The notes under the pieces are model-generated. The model did not search any database and was not told the origin of the DNA. It saw only the letters and a program-made list of their open reading frames with translations. 64,000 nucleotides of DNA from Panagrolaimus kolymaensis. Taxonomy: Eukaryota > Nematoda > Chromadorea > Rhabditida > Panagrolaimidae. The stretch spans positions 6,572,001 through 6,636,000 of the forward strand of contig JAJQJQ010000009.1 in the NCBI GenBank assembly GCA_028622995.1, in the 5' to 3' direction. Both the position numbers and the translations under genes were made by a program. Below are positions 49,276 through 63,350 of the stretch, piece after piece; the stretch's first letter is position 1, and each line of letters opens with the position of its first letter.

Positions 49276-51803
49276 CTTTAAAAAAATAAATGAAAGTTAT
49301 TGAGAAGATTAAAAAAATATCCGCAATTCAAAAATTTTGAGTTCTCATGATCTAATGTTTTTTGAACATGAAACTTCGAGGTTTCATATCTCATCATTCG
49401 AGGCAGCGAGTTAAAAAAGCTATGCTGTTTCATCTTTAAAAAAATAAATCAAAATTATTGAGAAGATTAAAAAAATATCCGCAATTCAAAAATTTTGAGT
49501 TCTCATGATCTAATGTTTTTTGAACATGAAACTTCGAGGTGTCATATCTCATCATTCGAGGCAGCGAGTTAAAAAAGCTATGCTGTTTCATCTTTAAAAA
49601 AATAAATAAAAATTATTTGGCTAATAAAAAATATTGCCGCAATTCAAAAATTTTGAGTTCTCATGATCTAATGTTTTTTGAACATGAAACTTCGAGGTGT
49701 CATATCTCATCATTCGAGGCAGCGAGTTAAAAAAGCTATGCTGTTTCATCTTTAAAAAAATAAATAAAAATTATTTGGCTAATAAAAAATATTGCCGCAA
49801 TTCAAAAATTTTGAGTTCTCATGATCTAATGTTTTTTGAACATGAAACTTCGAGGTTTCATATCTCATCATTCGAGGCAGCGAGTTAAAAAAGCTATGCT
49901 GTTTCATCTTTAAAAAAATAAATAAAAATTATTTGGCTAATAAAAAATATTGCCGCAATTCAAAAATTTTGAGTTCTCATGATCTAATGTTTTTTGAACA
50001 TGAAACTTCGAGGTTTCATATCTCATCATTCGAGGCAGCGAGTTAAAAAAGCTATGCTGTTTCATCTTTAAAAAAATCAATGAAAGTTATTGAGAAGATT
50101 AAAAAAATATCCGCAATTCAAAAATTTTGAGTTCTAATGATCTAATGTTTTTTGAACATGAAACTTCGAGGTTTCATATCTCATCATTCGAGGCAGCGAG
50201 TTAAAAAAGCTATGCTGTTTCATCTTTAAAAAAATAAATAAAAATTATTTGGCTAATAAAAAATATTGCCGCAATTCAAAAATTTTGAGTTCTCATGATC
50301 TAATGTTTTTTGAACATGAAACTTCGAGGTTTCATATCTCATCATTCGAGGCAGCGAGTTAAAAAAGCTATGCTGTTTCATCTTTAAAAAAATCAATGAA
50401 AGTTATTGAGAAGATTAAAAAAATATCCGCAATTCAAAAATTTTGAGTTCTAATGATCTAATGTTTTTTGAACATGAAACTTCGAGGTTTCATATCTCAT
50501 CATTCGAGGCAGCGAGTTAAAAAAGCTATGCTGTTTCATCTTTAAAAAAATAAATAAAAATTATTTGGCTAATAAAAAATATTGCCGCAATTCAAAAATT
50601 TTGAGTTCTCATGATCTAATGTTTTTTGAACATGAAACTTCGAGGTTTCATATCTCATCATTCGAGGCAGCGAGTTAAAAAAGCTATGCTGTTTCATCTT
50701 TAAAAAAATAAATAAAAATTATTTGGCTAATAAAAAATATTGCCGCAATTCAAAAATTTTGAGTTCTCATGATCTAATGTTTTTTGAACATGAAACTTCG
50801 AGGTTTCATATCTCATCATTCGAGGCAGCGAGTTAAAAAAGCTATGCTGTTTCATCTTTAAAAAAATAAATCAAAATTATTGAGAAGATTAAAAAAATAT
50901 CCGCAATTCAAAAATTTTGAGTTCTAATGATCTAATGTTTTTTGAACATGAAACTTCGAGGTTTCATATCTCATCATTCGAGGCAGCGAGTTAAAAAAGC
51001 TATGCTGTTTCATCTTTAAAAAAATAAATAAAAATTATCTGGCTAATAAAAAATATTGCCGCAATTCAAAAATTTTGAGTTCTAATGATCTAATGTTTTT
51101 TGAACATGAAACTTCGAGGTTTCATATCTCATCATTCGAGGCAGCGAGTTAAAAAAGCTATGCTGTTTCATCTTTAAAAAAATAAATAAAAATTATTTGG
51201 CTAATAAAAAATATTGCCGCAATTCAAAAATTTTGAGTTCTCATGATCTAATGTTTTTTGAACATGAAACTTCGAGGTTTCATATCTCATCATTCGAGGC
51301 AGCGAGTTAAAAAAGCTATGCTGTTTCATCTTTAAAAAAATAAATAAAAATTATTTGGCTAATAAAAAATATTGCCGCAATTCAAAAATTTTGAGTTCTC
51401 ATGATCTAATGTTTTTTGAACATGAAACTTCGAGGTTTCATATCTCATCATTCGAGGCAGCGAGTTAAAAAAGCTATGCTGTTTCATCTTTAAAAAAATA
51501 AATAAAAATTATTTGGCTAATAAAAAATATTGCCGCAATTCAAAAATTTTGAGTTCTCATGATCTAATGTTTTTTGAACATGAAACTTCGAGGTTTCATA
51601 TCTCATCATTCGAGGCAGCGAGTTAAAAAAGCTATGCTGTTTCATCTTTAAAAAAATAAATAAAAATTATTTGGCTAATAAAAAATATTGCCGCAATTCA
51701 AAAATTTTGAGTTCTCATGATCTAATGTTTTTTGAACATGAAACTTCGAGGTTTCATATCTCATCATTCGAGGCAGCGAGTTAAAAAAGCTATGCTGTTT
51801 CAT
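49276..51803 (+). repeat. Large duplicated block, right copy (16 units)
   Basis: It matches the block from 45642 at an offset of 3634 bp (23 units) at its start and 3792 bp (24 units) by the ttatctggc marker (47247 and 51039). The difference is one extra unit: where the left copy has one B unit after the gtgtcat/A unit, this copy has two A units, the first preceded by a second gtgtcat (49697). Confidence 0.7.
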
Positions 51804-54739
51804 CTTTAAAAAAATAAATAAAAATTATTTGGCTAATAAAAAATATTGCCGCAATTCAAAAATTTTGAGTTCTCATGATCTAATGTTTTTTGAACATGAA
51901 ACTTCGAGGTTTCATATCTCATCATTCGAGGCAGCGAGTTAAAAAAGCTATGCTGTTTCATCTTTAAAAAAATAAATAAAAATTATTTGGCTAATAAAAA
52001 ATATTGCCGCAATTCAAAAATTTTGAGTTCTCATGATCTAATGTTTTTTGAACATGAAACTTCGAGGTTTCATATCTCATCATTCGAGGCAGCGAGTTAA
52101 AAAAGCTATGCTGTTTCATCTTTAAAAAAATCAATGAAAGTTATTGAGAAGATTAAAAAAATATCCGCAATTCAAAAATTTTGAGTTCTAATGATCTAAT
52201 GTTTTTTGAACATGAAACTTCGAGGTTTCATATCTCATCATTCGAGGCAGCGAGTTAAAAAAGCTATGCTGTTTCATCTTTAAAAAAATAAATAAAAATT
52301 ATTTGGCTAATAAAAAATATTGCCGCAATTCAAAAATTTTGAGTTCTCATGATCTAATGTTTTTTGAACATGAAACTTCGAGGTTTCATATCTCATCATT
52401 CGAGGCAGCGAGTTAAAAAAGCTATGCTGTTTCATCTTTAAAAAAATAAATCAAAATTATTGAGAAGATTAAAAAAATATCCGCAATTCAAAAATTTTGA
52501 GTTCTAATGATCTAATGTTTTTTGAACATGAAACTTCGAGGTTTCATATCTCATCATTCGAGGCAGCGAGTTAAAAAAGCTATGCTGTTTCATCTTTAAA
52601 AAAATAAATAAAAATTATCTGGCTAATAAAAAATATTGCCGCAATTCAAAAATTTTGAGTTCTAATGATCTAATGTTTTTTGAACATGAAACTTCGAGGT
52701 TTCATATCTCATCATTCGAGGCAGCGAGTTAAAAAAGCTATGCTGTTTCATCTTTAAAAAAATAAATGAAAATTATTGAGAAGATTAAAAAAATATCCGC
52801 AATTCAAAAATTTTGAGTTCTCATGATCTAATGTTTTTTGAACATGAAACTTCGAGGTTTCATATCTCATCATTCGAGGCAGCGAGTTAAAAAAGCTATG
52901 CTGTTTCATCTTTAAAAAAATAAATAAAAATTATTTGGCTAATAAAAAATATTGCCGCAATTCAAAAATTTTGAGTTCTCATGATCTAATGTTTTTTGAA
53001 CATGAAACTTCGAGGTTTCATATCTCATCATTCGAGGCAGCGAGTTAAAAAAGCTATGCTGTTTCATCTTTAAAAAAATCAATGAAAGTTATTGAGAAGA
53101 TTAAAAAAATATCCGCAATTCAAAAATTTTGAGTTCTAATGATCTAATGTTTTTTGAACATGAAACTTCGAGGTTTCATATCTCATCATTCGAGGCAGCG
53201 AGTTAAAAAAGCTATGCTGTTTCATCTTTAAAAAAATAAATAAAAATTATTTGGCTAATAAAAAATATTGCCGCAATTCAAAAATTTTGAGTTCTCATGA
53301 TCTAATGTTTTTTGAACATGAAACTTCGAGGTTTCATATCTCATCATTCGAGGCAGCGAGTTAAAAAAGCTATGCTGTTTCATCTTTAAAAAAATAAATA
53401 AAAATTATTTGGCTAATAAAAAATATTGCCGCAATTCAAAAATTTTGAGTTCTCATGATCTAATGTTTTTTGAACATGAAACTTCGAGGTTTCATATCTC
53501 ATCATTCGAGGCAGCGAGTTAAAAAAGCTATGCTGTTTCATCTTTAAAAAAATAAATAAAAATTATTTGGCTAATAAAAAATATTGCCGCAATTCAAAAA
53601 TTTTGAGTTCTCATGATCTAATGTTTTTTGAACATGAAACTTCGAGGTTTCATATCTCATCATTCGAGGCAGCGAGTTAAAAAAGCTATGCTGTTTCATC
53701 TTTAAAAAAATAAATCAAAATTATTGAGAAGATTAAAAAAATATCCGCAATTCAAAAATTTTGAGTTCTAATGATCTAATGTTTTTTGAACATGAAACTT
53801 CGAGGTTTCATATCTCATCATTCGAGGCAGCGAGTTAAAAAAGCTATGCTGTTTCATCTTTAAAAAAATAAATAAAAATTATCTGGCTAATAAAAAATAT
53901 TGCCGCAATTCAAAAATTTTGAGTTCTAATGATCTAATGTTTTTTGAACATGAAACTTCGAGGTTTCATATCTCATCATTCGAGGCAGCGAGTTAAAAAA
54001 GCTATGCTGTTTCATCTTTAAAAAAATAAATAAAAATTATTTGGCTAATAAAAAATATTGCCGCAATTCAAAAATTTTGAGTTCTCATGATCTAATGTTT
54101 TTTGAACATGAAACTTCGAGGTTTCATATCTCATCATTCGAGGCAGCGAGTTAAAAAAGCTATGCTGTTTCATCTTTAAAAAAATAAATAAAAATTATTT
54201 GGCTAATAAAAAATATTGCCGCAATTCAAAAATTTTGAGTTCTCATGATCTAATGTTTTTTGAACATGAAACTTCGAGGTTTCATATCTCATCATTCGAG
54301 GCAGCGAGTTAAAAAAGCTATGCTGTTTCATCTTTAAAAAAATAAATAAAAATTATTTGGCTAATAAAAAATATTGCCGCAATTCAAAAATTTTGAGTTC
54401 TCATGATCTAATGTTTTTTGAACATGAAACTTCGAGGTTTCATATCTCATCATTCGAGGCAGCGAGTTAAAAAAGCTATGCTGTTTCATCTTTAAAAAAA
54501 TAAATAAAAATTATTTGGCTAATAAAAAATATTGCCGCAATTCAAAAATTTTGAGTTCTCATGATCTAATGTTTTTTGAACATGAAACTTCGAGGTTTCA
54601 TATCTCATCATTCGAGGCAGCGAGTTAAAAAAGCTATGCTGTTTCATCTTTAAAAAAATAAATAAAAATTATTTGGCTAATAAAAAATATTGCCGCAATT
54701 CAAAAATTTTGAGTTCTCATGATCTAATGTTTTTTGAAC

Positions 54740-54759
54740 ATGAAACCTCGAGGTTTCAT
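54740..54759. repeat. Perfect 20-bp palindrome version of the satellite dyad
   Basis: Here the unit reads atgaaacctcgaggtttcat, identical to its reverse complement. The common form has one T in place of the second C of the cc pair and so carries one mismatched pair. Perfect copies also occur at 59322-59341 and 59954-59973. Confidence 0.85.
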
Positions 54760-57700
54760 ATCTCATCATTCGAGGCAGCGAGTTAAAAAAGCTATGCTGT
54801 TTCATCTTTAAAAAAATCAATGAAAGTTATTGAGAAGATTAAAAAAATATCCGCAATTCAAAAATTTTGAGTTCTAATGATCTAATGTTTTTTGAACATG
54901 AAACTTCGAGGTTTCATATCTCATCATTCGAGGCAGCGAGTTAAAAAAGCTATGCTGTTTCATCTTTAAAAAAATAAATAAAAATTATTTGGCTAATAAA
55001 AAATATTGCCGCAATTCAAAAATTTTGAGTTCTCATGATCTAATGTTTTTTGAACATGAAACTTCGAGGTTTCATATCTCATCATTCGAGGCAGCGAGTT
55101 AAAAAAGCTATGCTGTTTCATCTTTAAAAAAATAAATAAAAATTATTTGGCTAATAAAAAATATTGCCGCAATTCAAAAATTTTGAGTTGTCATGATCTA
55201 ATGTTTTTTGAACATGAAACTTCGAGGTTTCATATCTCATCATTCGAGGCAGCGAGTTAAAAAAGCTATGCTGTTTCATCTTTAAAAAAATAAATCAAAA
55301 TTATTGAGAAGATTAAAAAAATATCCGCAATTCAAAAATTTTGAGTTCTAATGATCTAATGTTTTTTGAACATGAAACTTCGAGGTTTCATATCTCATCA
55401 TTCGAGGCAGCGAGTTAAAAAAGCTATGCTGTTTCATCTTTAAAAAAATAAATGAAAATTATTGAGAAGATTAAAAAAATATCCGCAATTCAAAAATTTT
55501 GAGTTCTCATGATCTAATGTTTTTTGAACATGAAACTTCGAGGTTTCATATCTCATCATTCGAGGCAGCGAGTTAAAAAAGCTATGCTGTTTCATCTTTA
55601 AAAAAATAAATAAAAATTATTTGGCTAATAAAAAATATTGCCGCAATTCAAAAATTTTGAGTTCTCATGATCTAATGTTTTTTGAACATGAAACTTCGAG
55701 GTTTCATATCTCATCATTCGAGGCAGCGAGTTAAAAAAGCTATGCTGTTTCATCTTTAAAAAAATCAATGAAAGTTATTGAGAAGATTAAAAAAATATCC
55801 GCAATTCAAAAATTTTGAGTTCTAATGATCTAATGTTTTTTGAACATGAAACTTCGAGGTTTCATATCTCATCATTCGAGGCAGCGAGTTAAAAAAGCTA
55901 TGCTGTTTCATCTTTAAAAAAATAAATAAAAATTATTGAGAAGATTAAAAAAATATCCGCAATTCAAAAATTTTGAGTTCTAATGATCTAATGTTTTTTG
56001 AACATGAAACTTCGAGGTTTCATATCTCATCATTCGAGGCAGCGAGTTAAAAAAGCTATGCTGTTTCATCTTTAAAAAAATAAATAAAAATTATCTGGCT
56101 AATAAAAAATATTGCCGCAATTCAAAAATTTTGAGTTCTAATGATCTAATGTTTTTTGAACATGAAACTTCGAGGTTTCATATCTCATCATTCGAGGCAG
56201 CGAGTTAAAAAAGCTATGCTGTTTCATCTTTAAAAAAATAAATAAAAATTATTGAGAAGATTAAAAAAATATCCGCAATTCAAAAATTTTGAGTTCTAAT
56301 GATCTAATGTTTTTTGAACATGAAACTTCGAGGTTTCATATCTCATCATTCGAGGCAGCGAGTTAAAAAAGCTATGCTGTTTCATCTTTAAAAAAATAAA
56401 TAAAAATTATCTGGCTAATAAAAAATATTGCCGCAATTCAAAAATTTTGAGTTCTCATGATCTAATGTTTTTTGAACATGAAACTTCGAGGTTTCATATC
56501 TCATCATTCGAGGCAGCGAGTTAAAAAAGCTATGCTGTTTCATCTTTAAAAAAATAAATAAAAATTATTTGGCTAATAAAAAATATTGCCGCAATTCAAA
56601 AATTTTGAGTTGTCATGATCTAATGTTTTTTGAACATGAAACTTCGAGGTTTCATATCTCATCATTCGAGGCAGCGAGTTAAAAAAGCTATGCTGTTTCA
56701 TCTTTAAAAAAATAAATCAAAATTATTGAGAAGATTAAAAAAATATCCGCAATTCAAAAATTTTGAGTTCTAATGATCTAATGTTTTTTGAACATGAAAC
56801 TTCGAGGTTTCATATCTCATCATTCGAGGCAGCGAGTTAAAAAAGCTATGCTGTTTCATCTTTAAAAAAATAAATGAAAATTATTGAGAAGATTAAAAAA
56901 ATATCCGCAATTCAAAAATTTTGAGTTCTCATGATCTAATGTTTTTTGAACATGAAACTTCGAGGTTTCATATCTCATCATTCGAGGCAGCGAGTTAAAA
57001 AAGCTATGCTGTTTCATCTTTAAAAAAATAAATAAAAATTATTTGGCTAATAAAAAATATTGCCGCAATTCAAAAATTTTGAGTTCTCATGATCTAATGT
57101 TTTTTGAACATGAAACTTCGAGGTTTCATATCTCATCATTCGAGGCAGCGAGTTAAAAAAGCTATGCTGTTTCATCTTTAAAAAAATCAATGAAAGTTAT
57201 TGAGAAGATTAAAAAAATATCCGCAATTCAAAAATTTTGAGTTCTAATGATCTAATGTTTTTTGAACATGAAACTTCGAGGTTTCATATCTCATCATTCG
57301 AGGCAGCGAGTTAAAAAAGCTATGCTGTTTCATCTTTAAAAAAATAAATAAAAATTATTGAGAAGATTAAAAAAATATCCGCAATTCAAAAATTTTGAGT
57401 TCTAATGATCTAATGTTTTTTGAACATGAAACTTCGAGGTTTCATATCTCATCATTCGAGGCAGCGAGTTAAAAAAGCTATGCTGTTTCATCTTTAAAAA
57501 AATAAATAAAAATTATCTGGCTAATAAAAAATATTGCCGCAATTCAAAAATTTTGAGTTCTAATGATCTAATGTTTTTTGAACATGAAACTTCGAGGTTT
57601 CATATCTCATCATTCGAGGCAGCGAGTTAAAAAAGCTATGCTGTTTCATCTTTAAAAAAATAAATAAAAATTATTTGGCTAATAAAAAATATTGCCGCAA

Positions 57701-57859
57701 TTCAAAAATTTTGAGTTCTCATGATCTAATGTTTTTTGAACATGAAACTTCGAGGTTTCATATCTCATCATTCGAGGCAGCGAGTTAAAAAAGCTATGCT
57801 GTTTCATCTTTAAAAAAATAAATAAAAATTATTTGGCTAATAAAAAATATTGCCGCAAT

Positions 57860-60800
57860 TCAAAAATATTGAGTTCTCATGATCTAATGTTTTTTGAACA
57901 TGAAACTTCGAGGTTTCATATCTCATCATTCGAGGCAGCGAGTTAAAAAAGCAATGCTGTTTCATCTTTAAAAAAATAAATGAAAATTATTGAGAAGATT
58001 AAAAAAATATCCGCAATTCAAAAATTTTGAGTTCTAATGATCTAATGTTTTTTGAACATGAAACTTCGAGGTTTCATATCTCATCATTCGAGGCAGCGAG
58101 TTAAAAAAGCAATGCTGTTTCATCTTTAAAAAAATAAATGAAAATTATTGAGAAGATTAAAAAAATATCCGCAATTCAAAAATTTTGAGTTCTAATGATC
58201 TAATGTTTTTTGAACATGAAACTTCGAGGTTTCATATCTCATCATTCGAGGCAGCGAGTTAAAAAAGCTATGCTGTTTCATCTTTAAAAAAATAAATGAA
58301 AATTATTGAGAAGATTAAAAAAATATCCGCAATTCAAAAATTTTGAGTTCTAATGATCTAATGTTTTTTGAACATGAAACTTCGAGGTTTCATATCTCAT
58401 CATTCGAGGCAGCTAGTTAAAAAAGCTATGCTGTTTCATCTTTAAAAAAATAAATAAAAATTATTTGGCTAATAAAAAATATTGCCGCAATTCAAAAATT
58501 TTGAGTTCTCATGATCTAATGTTTTTTGAACATGAAACTTCGAGGTTTCATATCTCATCATTCGAGGCAGCGAGTTAAAAAAGCTATGCTGTTTCATCTT
58601 TAAAAAAATAAATGAAAATTATTGAGAAGATTAAAAAAATATCCGCAATTCAAAAATTTTGAGTTCTAATGATCTAATGTTTTTTGAACATGAAACTTCG
58701 AGGTTTCATATCTCATCATTCGAGGCAGCGAGTTAAAAAAGCTATGCTGTTTCATCTTTAAAAAAATAAATGAAAATTATTGAGAAGATTAAAAAAATAT
58801 CCGCAATTCAAAAATTTTGAGTTCTAATGATCTAATGTTTTTTGAACATGAAACTTCGAGGTTTCATATCTCATCATTCGAGGCAGCGAGTTAAAAAAGC
58901 TATGCTGTTTCATCTTTAAAAAAATAAATAAAAATTATTTGGCTAATAAAAAATATTGCCGCAATTCAAAAATTTTGAGTTCTCATGATCTAATGTTTTT
59001 TGAACATGAAACTTCGAGGTTTCATATCTCATCATTCGAGGCAGCGAGTTAAAAAAGCTATGCTGTTTCATCTTTAAAAAAATAAATGAAAATTATTGAG
59101 AAGATTAAAAAAATATCCGCAATTCAAAAATTTTGAGTTCTAATGATCTAATGTTTTTTGAACATGAAACTTCGAGGTTTCATATCTCATCATTCGAGGC
59201 AGCGAGTTAAAAAAGCTATGCTGTTTCATCTTTAAAAAAATAAATGAAAATTATTGAGAAGATTAAAAAAATATCCGCAATTCAAAAATTTTGAGTTCTA
59301 ATGATCTAATGTTTTTTGAACATGAAACCTCGAGGTTTCATATCTCATCATTCGAGGCAGCGAGTTAAAAAAGCTATGCTGTTTCATCTTTAAAAAAATA
59401 AATAAAAATTATTTGGCTAATAAAAAATATTGCCGCAATTCAAAAATTTTGAGTTCTCATGATCTAATGTTTTTTGAACATGAAACTTCGAGGTTTCATA
59501 TCTCATCATTCGAGGCAGCGAGTTAAAAAAGCTATGCTGTTTCATCTTTAAAAAAATAAATGAAAATTATTGAGAAGATTAAAAAAATATCCGCAATTCA
59601 AAAATTTTGAGTTCTCATGATCTAATGTTTTTTGAACATGAAACTTCGAGGTTTCATATCTCATCATTCGAGGCAGCGAGTTAAAAAAGCTATGCTGTTT
59701 CATCTTTAAAAAAATAAATGAAAATTATTGAGAAGATTAAAAAAATATCCGCAATTCAAAAATTTTGAGTTCTAATGATCTAATGTTTTTTGAACATGAA
59801 ACTTCGAGGTTTCATATCTCATCATTCGAGGCAGCGAGTTAAAAAAGCTATGCTGTTTCATCTTTAAAAAAATAAATGAAAATTATTGAGAAGATTAAAA
59901 AAATATCCGCAATTCAAAAATTTTGAGTTCTAATGATCTAATGTTTTTTGAACATGAAACCTCGAGGTTTCATATCTCATCATTCGAGGCAGCGAGTTAA
60001 AAAAGCTATGCTGTTTCATCTTTAAAAAAATAAATAAAAATTATTTGGCTAATAAAAAATATTGCCGCAATTCAAAAATTTTGAGTTCTCATGATCTAAT
60101 GTTTTTTGAACATGAAACTTCGAGGTTTCATATCTCATCATTCGAGGCAGCGAGTTAAAAAAGCTATGCTGTTTCATCTTTAAAAAAATAAATGAAAATT
60201 ATTGAGAAGATTAAAAAAATATCCGCAATTCAAAAATTTTGAGTTCTCATGATCTAATGTTTTTTGAACATGAAACTTCGAGGTTTCATATCTCATCATT
60301 CGAGGCAGCGAGTTAAAAAAGCTATGCTGTTTCATCTTTAAAAAAATAAATAAAAATTATTTGGCTAATAAAAAATATTGCCGCAATTCAAAAATTTTGA
60401 GTTCTCATGATCTAATGTTTTTTGAACATGAAACTTCGAGGTTTCTAATCTCATCATTCGAGGCAGCGAGTTAAAAAAGCTATGCTGTTTCATCTTTAAA
60501 AAAATAAATAAAAATTATTTGGCTAATAAAAAATATTGCCGCAATTCAAAAATTTTGAGTTCTCATGATCTAATGTTTTTTGAACATGAAACTTCGAGGT
60601 TTCATATCTCATCATTCGAGGCAGCGAGTTAAAAAAGCTATGCTGTTTCATCTTTAAAAAAATAAATGAAAATTATTGAGAAGATTAAAAAAATATCCGC
60701 AATTCAAAAATTTTGAGTTCTCATGATCTAATGTTTTTTGAACATGAAACTTCGAGGTTTCATATCTCATCATTCGAGGCAGCGAGTTAAAAAAGCTATG

Positions 60801-63350
60801 CTGTTTCATCTTTAAAAAAATAAATAAAAATTATTTGGCTAATAAAAAATATTGCCGCAATTCAAAAATATTGAGTTCTCATGATCTAATGTTTTTTGAA
60901 CATGAAACTTCGAGGTTTCATATCTCATCATTCGAGGCAGCGAGTTAAAAAAGCAATGCTGTTTCATCTTTAAAAAAATAAATGAAAATTATTGAGAAGA
61001 TTAAAAAAATATCCGCAATTCAAAAATTTTGAGTTCTAATGATCTAATGTTTTTTGAACATGAAACTTCGAGGTTTCATATCTCATCATTCGAGGCAGCG
61101 AGTTAAAAAAGCTATGCTGTTTCATCTTTAAAAAAATAAATGAAAATTATTGAGAAGATTAAAAAAATATCCGCAATTCAAAAATTTTGAGTTCTAATGA
61201 TCTAATGTTTTTTGAACATGAAACTTCGAGGTTTCATATCTCATCATTCGAGGCAGCGAGTTAAAAAAGCTATGCTGTTTCATCTTTAAAAAAATAAATA
61301 AAAATTATTTGGCTAATAAAAAATATTGCCGCAATTCAAAAATATTGAGTTCTCATGATCTAATGTTTTTTGAACATGAAACTTCGAGGTTTCATATCTC
61401 ATCATTCGAGGCAGCGAGTTAAAAAAGCAATGCTGTTTCATCTTTAAAAAAATAAATGAAAATTATTGAGAAGATTAAAAAAATATCCGCAATTCAAAAA
61501 TTTTGAGTTCTAATGATCTAATGTTTTTTGAACATGAAACTTCGAGGTTTCATATCTCATCATTCGAGGCAGCGAGTTAAAAAAGCTATGCTGTTTCATC
61601 TTTAAAAAAATAAATGAAAATTATTGAGAAGATTAAAAAAATATCCGCAATTCAAAAATTTTGAGTTCTAATGATCTAATGTTTTTTGAACATGAAACTT
61701 CGAGGTTTCATATCTCATCATTCGAGGCAGCTAGTTAAAAAAGCTATGCTGTTTCATCTTTAAAAAAATAAATAAAAATTATTTGGCTAATAAAAAATAT
61801 TGCCGCAATTCAAAAATTTTGAGTTCTCATGATCTAATGTTTTTTGAACATGAAACTTCGAGGTTTCATATCTCATCATTCGAGGCAGCGAGTTAAAAAA
61901 GCTATGCTGTTTCATCTTTAAAAAAATAAATGAAAATTATTGAGAAGATTAAAAAAATATCCGCAATTCAAAAATTTTGAGTTCTAATGATCTAATGTTT
62001 TTTGAACATGAAACTTCGAGGTTTCATATCTCATCATTCGAGGCAGCGAGTTAAAAAAGCTATGCTGTTTCATCTTTAAAAAAATAAATGAAAATTATTG
62101 AGAAGATTAAAAAAATATCCGCAATTCAAAAATTTTGAGTTCTAATGATCTAATGTTTTTTGAACATGAAACTTCGAGGTTTCATATCTCATCATTCGAG
62201 GCAGCGAGTTAAAAAAGCTATGCTGTTTCATCTTTAAAAAAATAAATAAAAATTATTTGGCTAATAAAAAATATTGCCGCAATTCAAAAATTTTGAGTTC
62301 TCATGATCTAATGTTTTTTGAACATGAAACTTCGAGGTTTCATATCTCATCATTCGAGGCAGCGAGTTAAAAAAGCTATGCTGTTTCATCTTTAAAAAAA
62401 TAAATGAAAATTATTGAGAAGATTAAAAAAATATCCGCAATTCAAAAATTTTGAGTTCTAATGATCTAATGTTTTTTGAACATGAAACTTCGAGGTTTCA
62501 TATCTCATCATTCGAGGCAGCGAGTTAAAAAAGCTATGCTGTTTCATCTTTAAAAAAATAAATGAAAATTATTGAGAAGATTAAAAAAATATCCGCAATT
62601 CAAAAATTTTGAGTTCTAATGATCTAATGTTTTTTGAACATGAAACTTCGAGGTTTCATATCTCATCATTCGAGGCAGCGAGTTAAAAAAGCTATGCTGT
62701 TTCATCTTTAAAAAAATAAATGAAAATTATTGAGAAGATTAAAAAAATATCCGCAATTCAAAAATTTTGAGTTCTCATGATCTAATGTTTTTTGAACATG
62801 AAACTTCGAGGTTTCATATCTCATCATTCGAGGCAGCGAGTTAAAAAAGCTATGCTGTTTCATCTTTAAAAAAATAAATGAAAATTATTGAGAAGATTAA
62901 AAAAATATCCGCAATTCAAAAATTTTGAGTTCTAATGATCTAATGTTTTTTGAACATGAAACTTCGAGGTTTCATATCTCATCATTCGAGGCAGCGAGTT
63001 AAAAAAGCTATGCTGTTTCATCTTTAAAAAAATAAATAAAAATTATTTGGCTAATAAAAAATATTGCCGCAATTCAAAAATTTTGAGTTCTCATGATCTA
63101 ATGTTTTTTGAACATGAAACTTCGAGGTTTCATATCTCATCATTCGAGGCAGCGAGTTAAAAAAGCTATGCTGTTTCATCTTTAAAAAAATAAATGAAAA
63201 TTATTGAGAAGATTAAAAAAATATCCGCAATTCAAAAATTTTGAGTTCTCATGATCTAATGTTTTTTGAACATGAAACTTCGAGGTTTCATATCTCATCA
63301 TTCGAGGCAGCTAGTTAAAAAAGCTATGCTGTTTCATCTTTAAAAAAATA
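57860..63350 (+). repeat. Zone with aaaatattgag, gcaatgctg and agctagtt marker units
   Basis: Units with caaaaatattgag occur at 57861, 60863 and 61337, each followed by aaaaagcaatgctg in the same unit. Units with cagctagtt occur at 58413, 61731 and 63311. Spacings are 19, 3, 21 and 10 units, showing copying of multi-unit blocks toward the right edge. Confidence 0.7.

Noticed and set aside
42587..49888. Repeated 63-codon open frames inside the satellite (at 42587, 45905, 48117, 48907, 49539, 49697)
   Set aside because: They start at GTG created by a gtttcat to gtgtcat change and simply read through A-type units. In a eukaryote GTG is not a normal start, B units have stops in this frame, and no coding pattern is seen.
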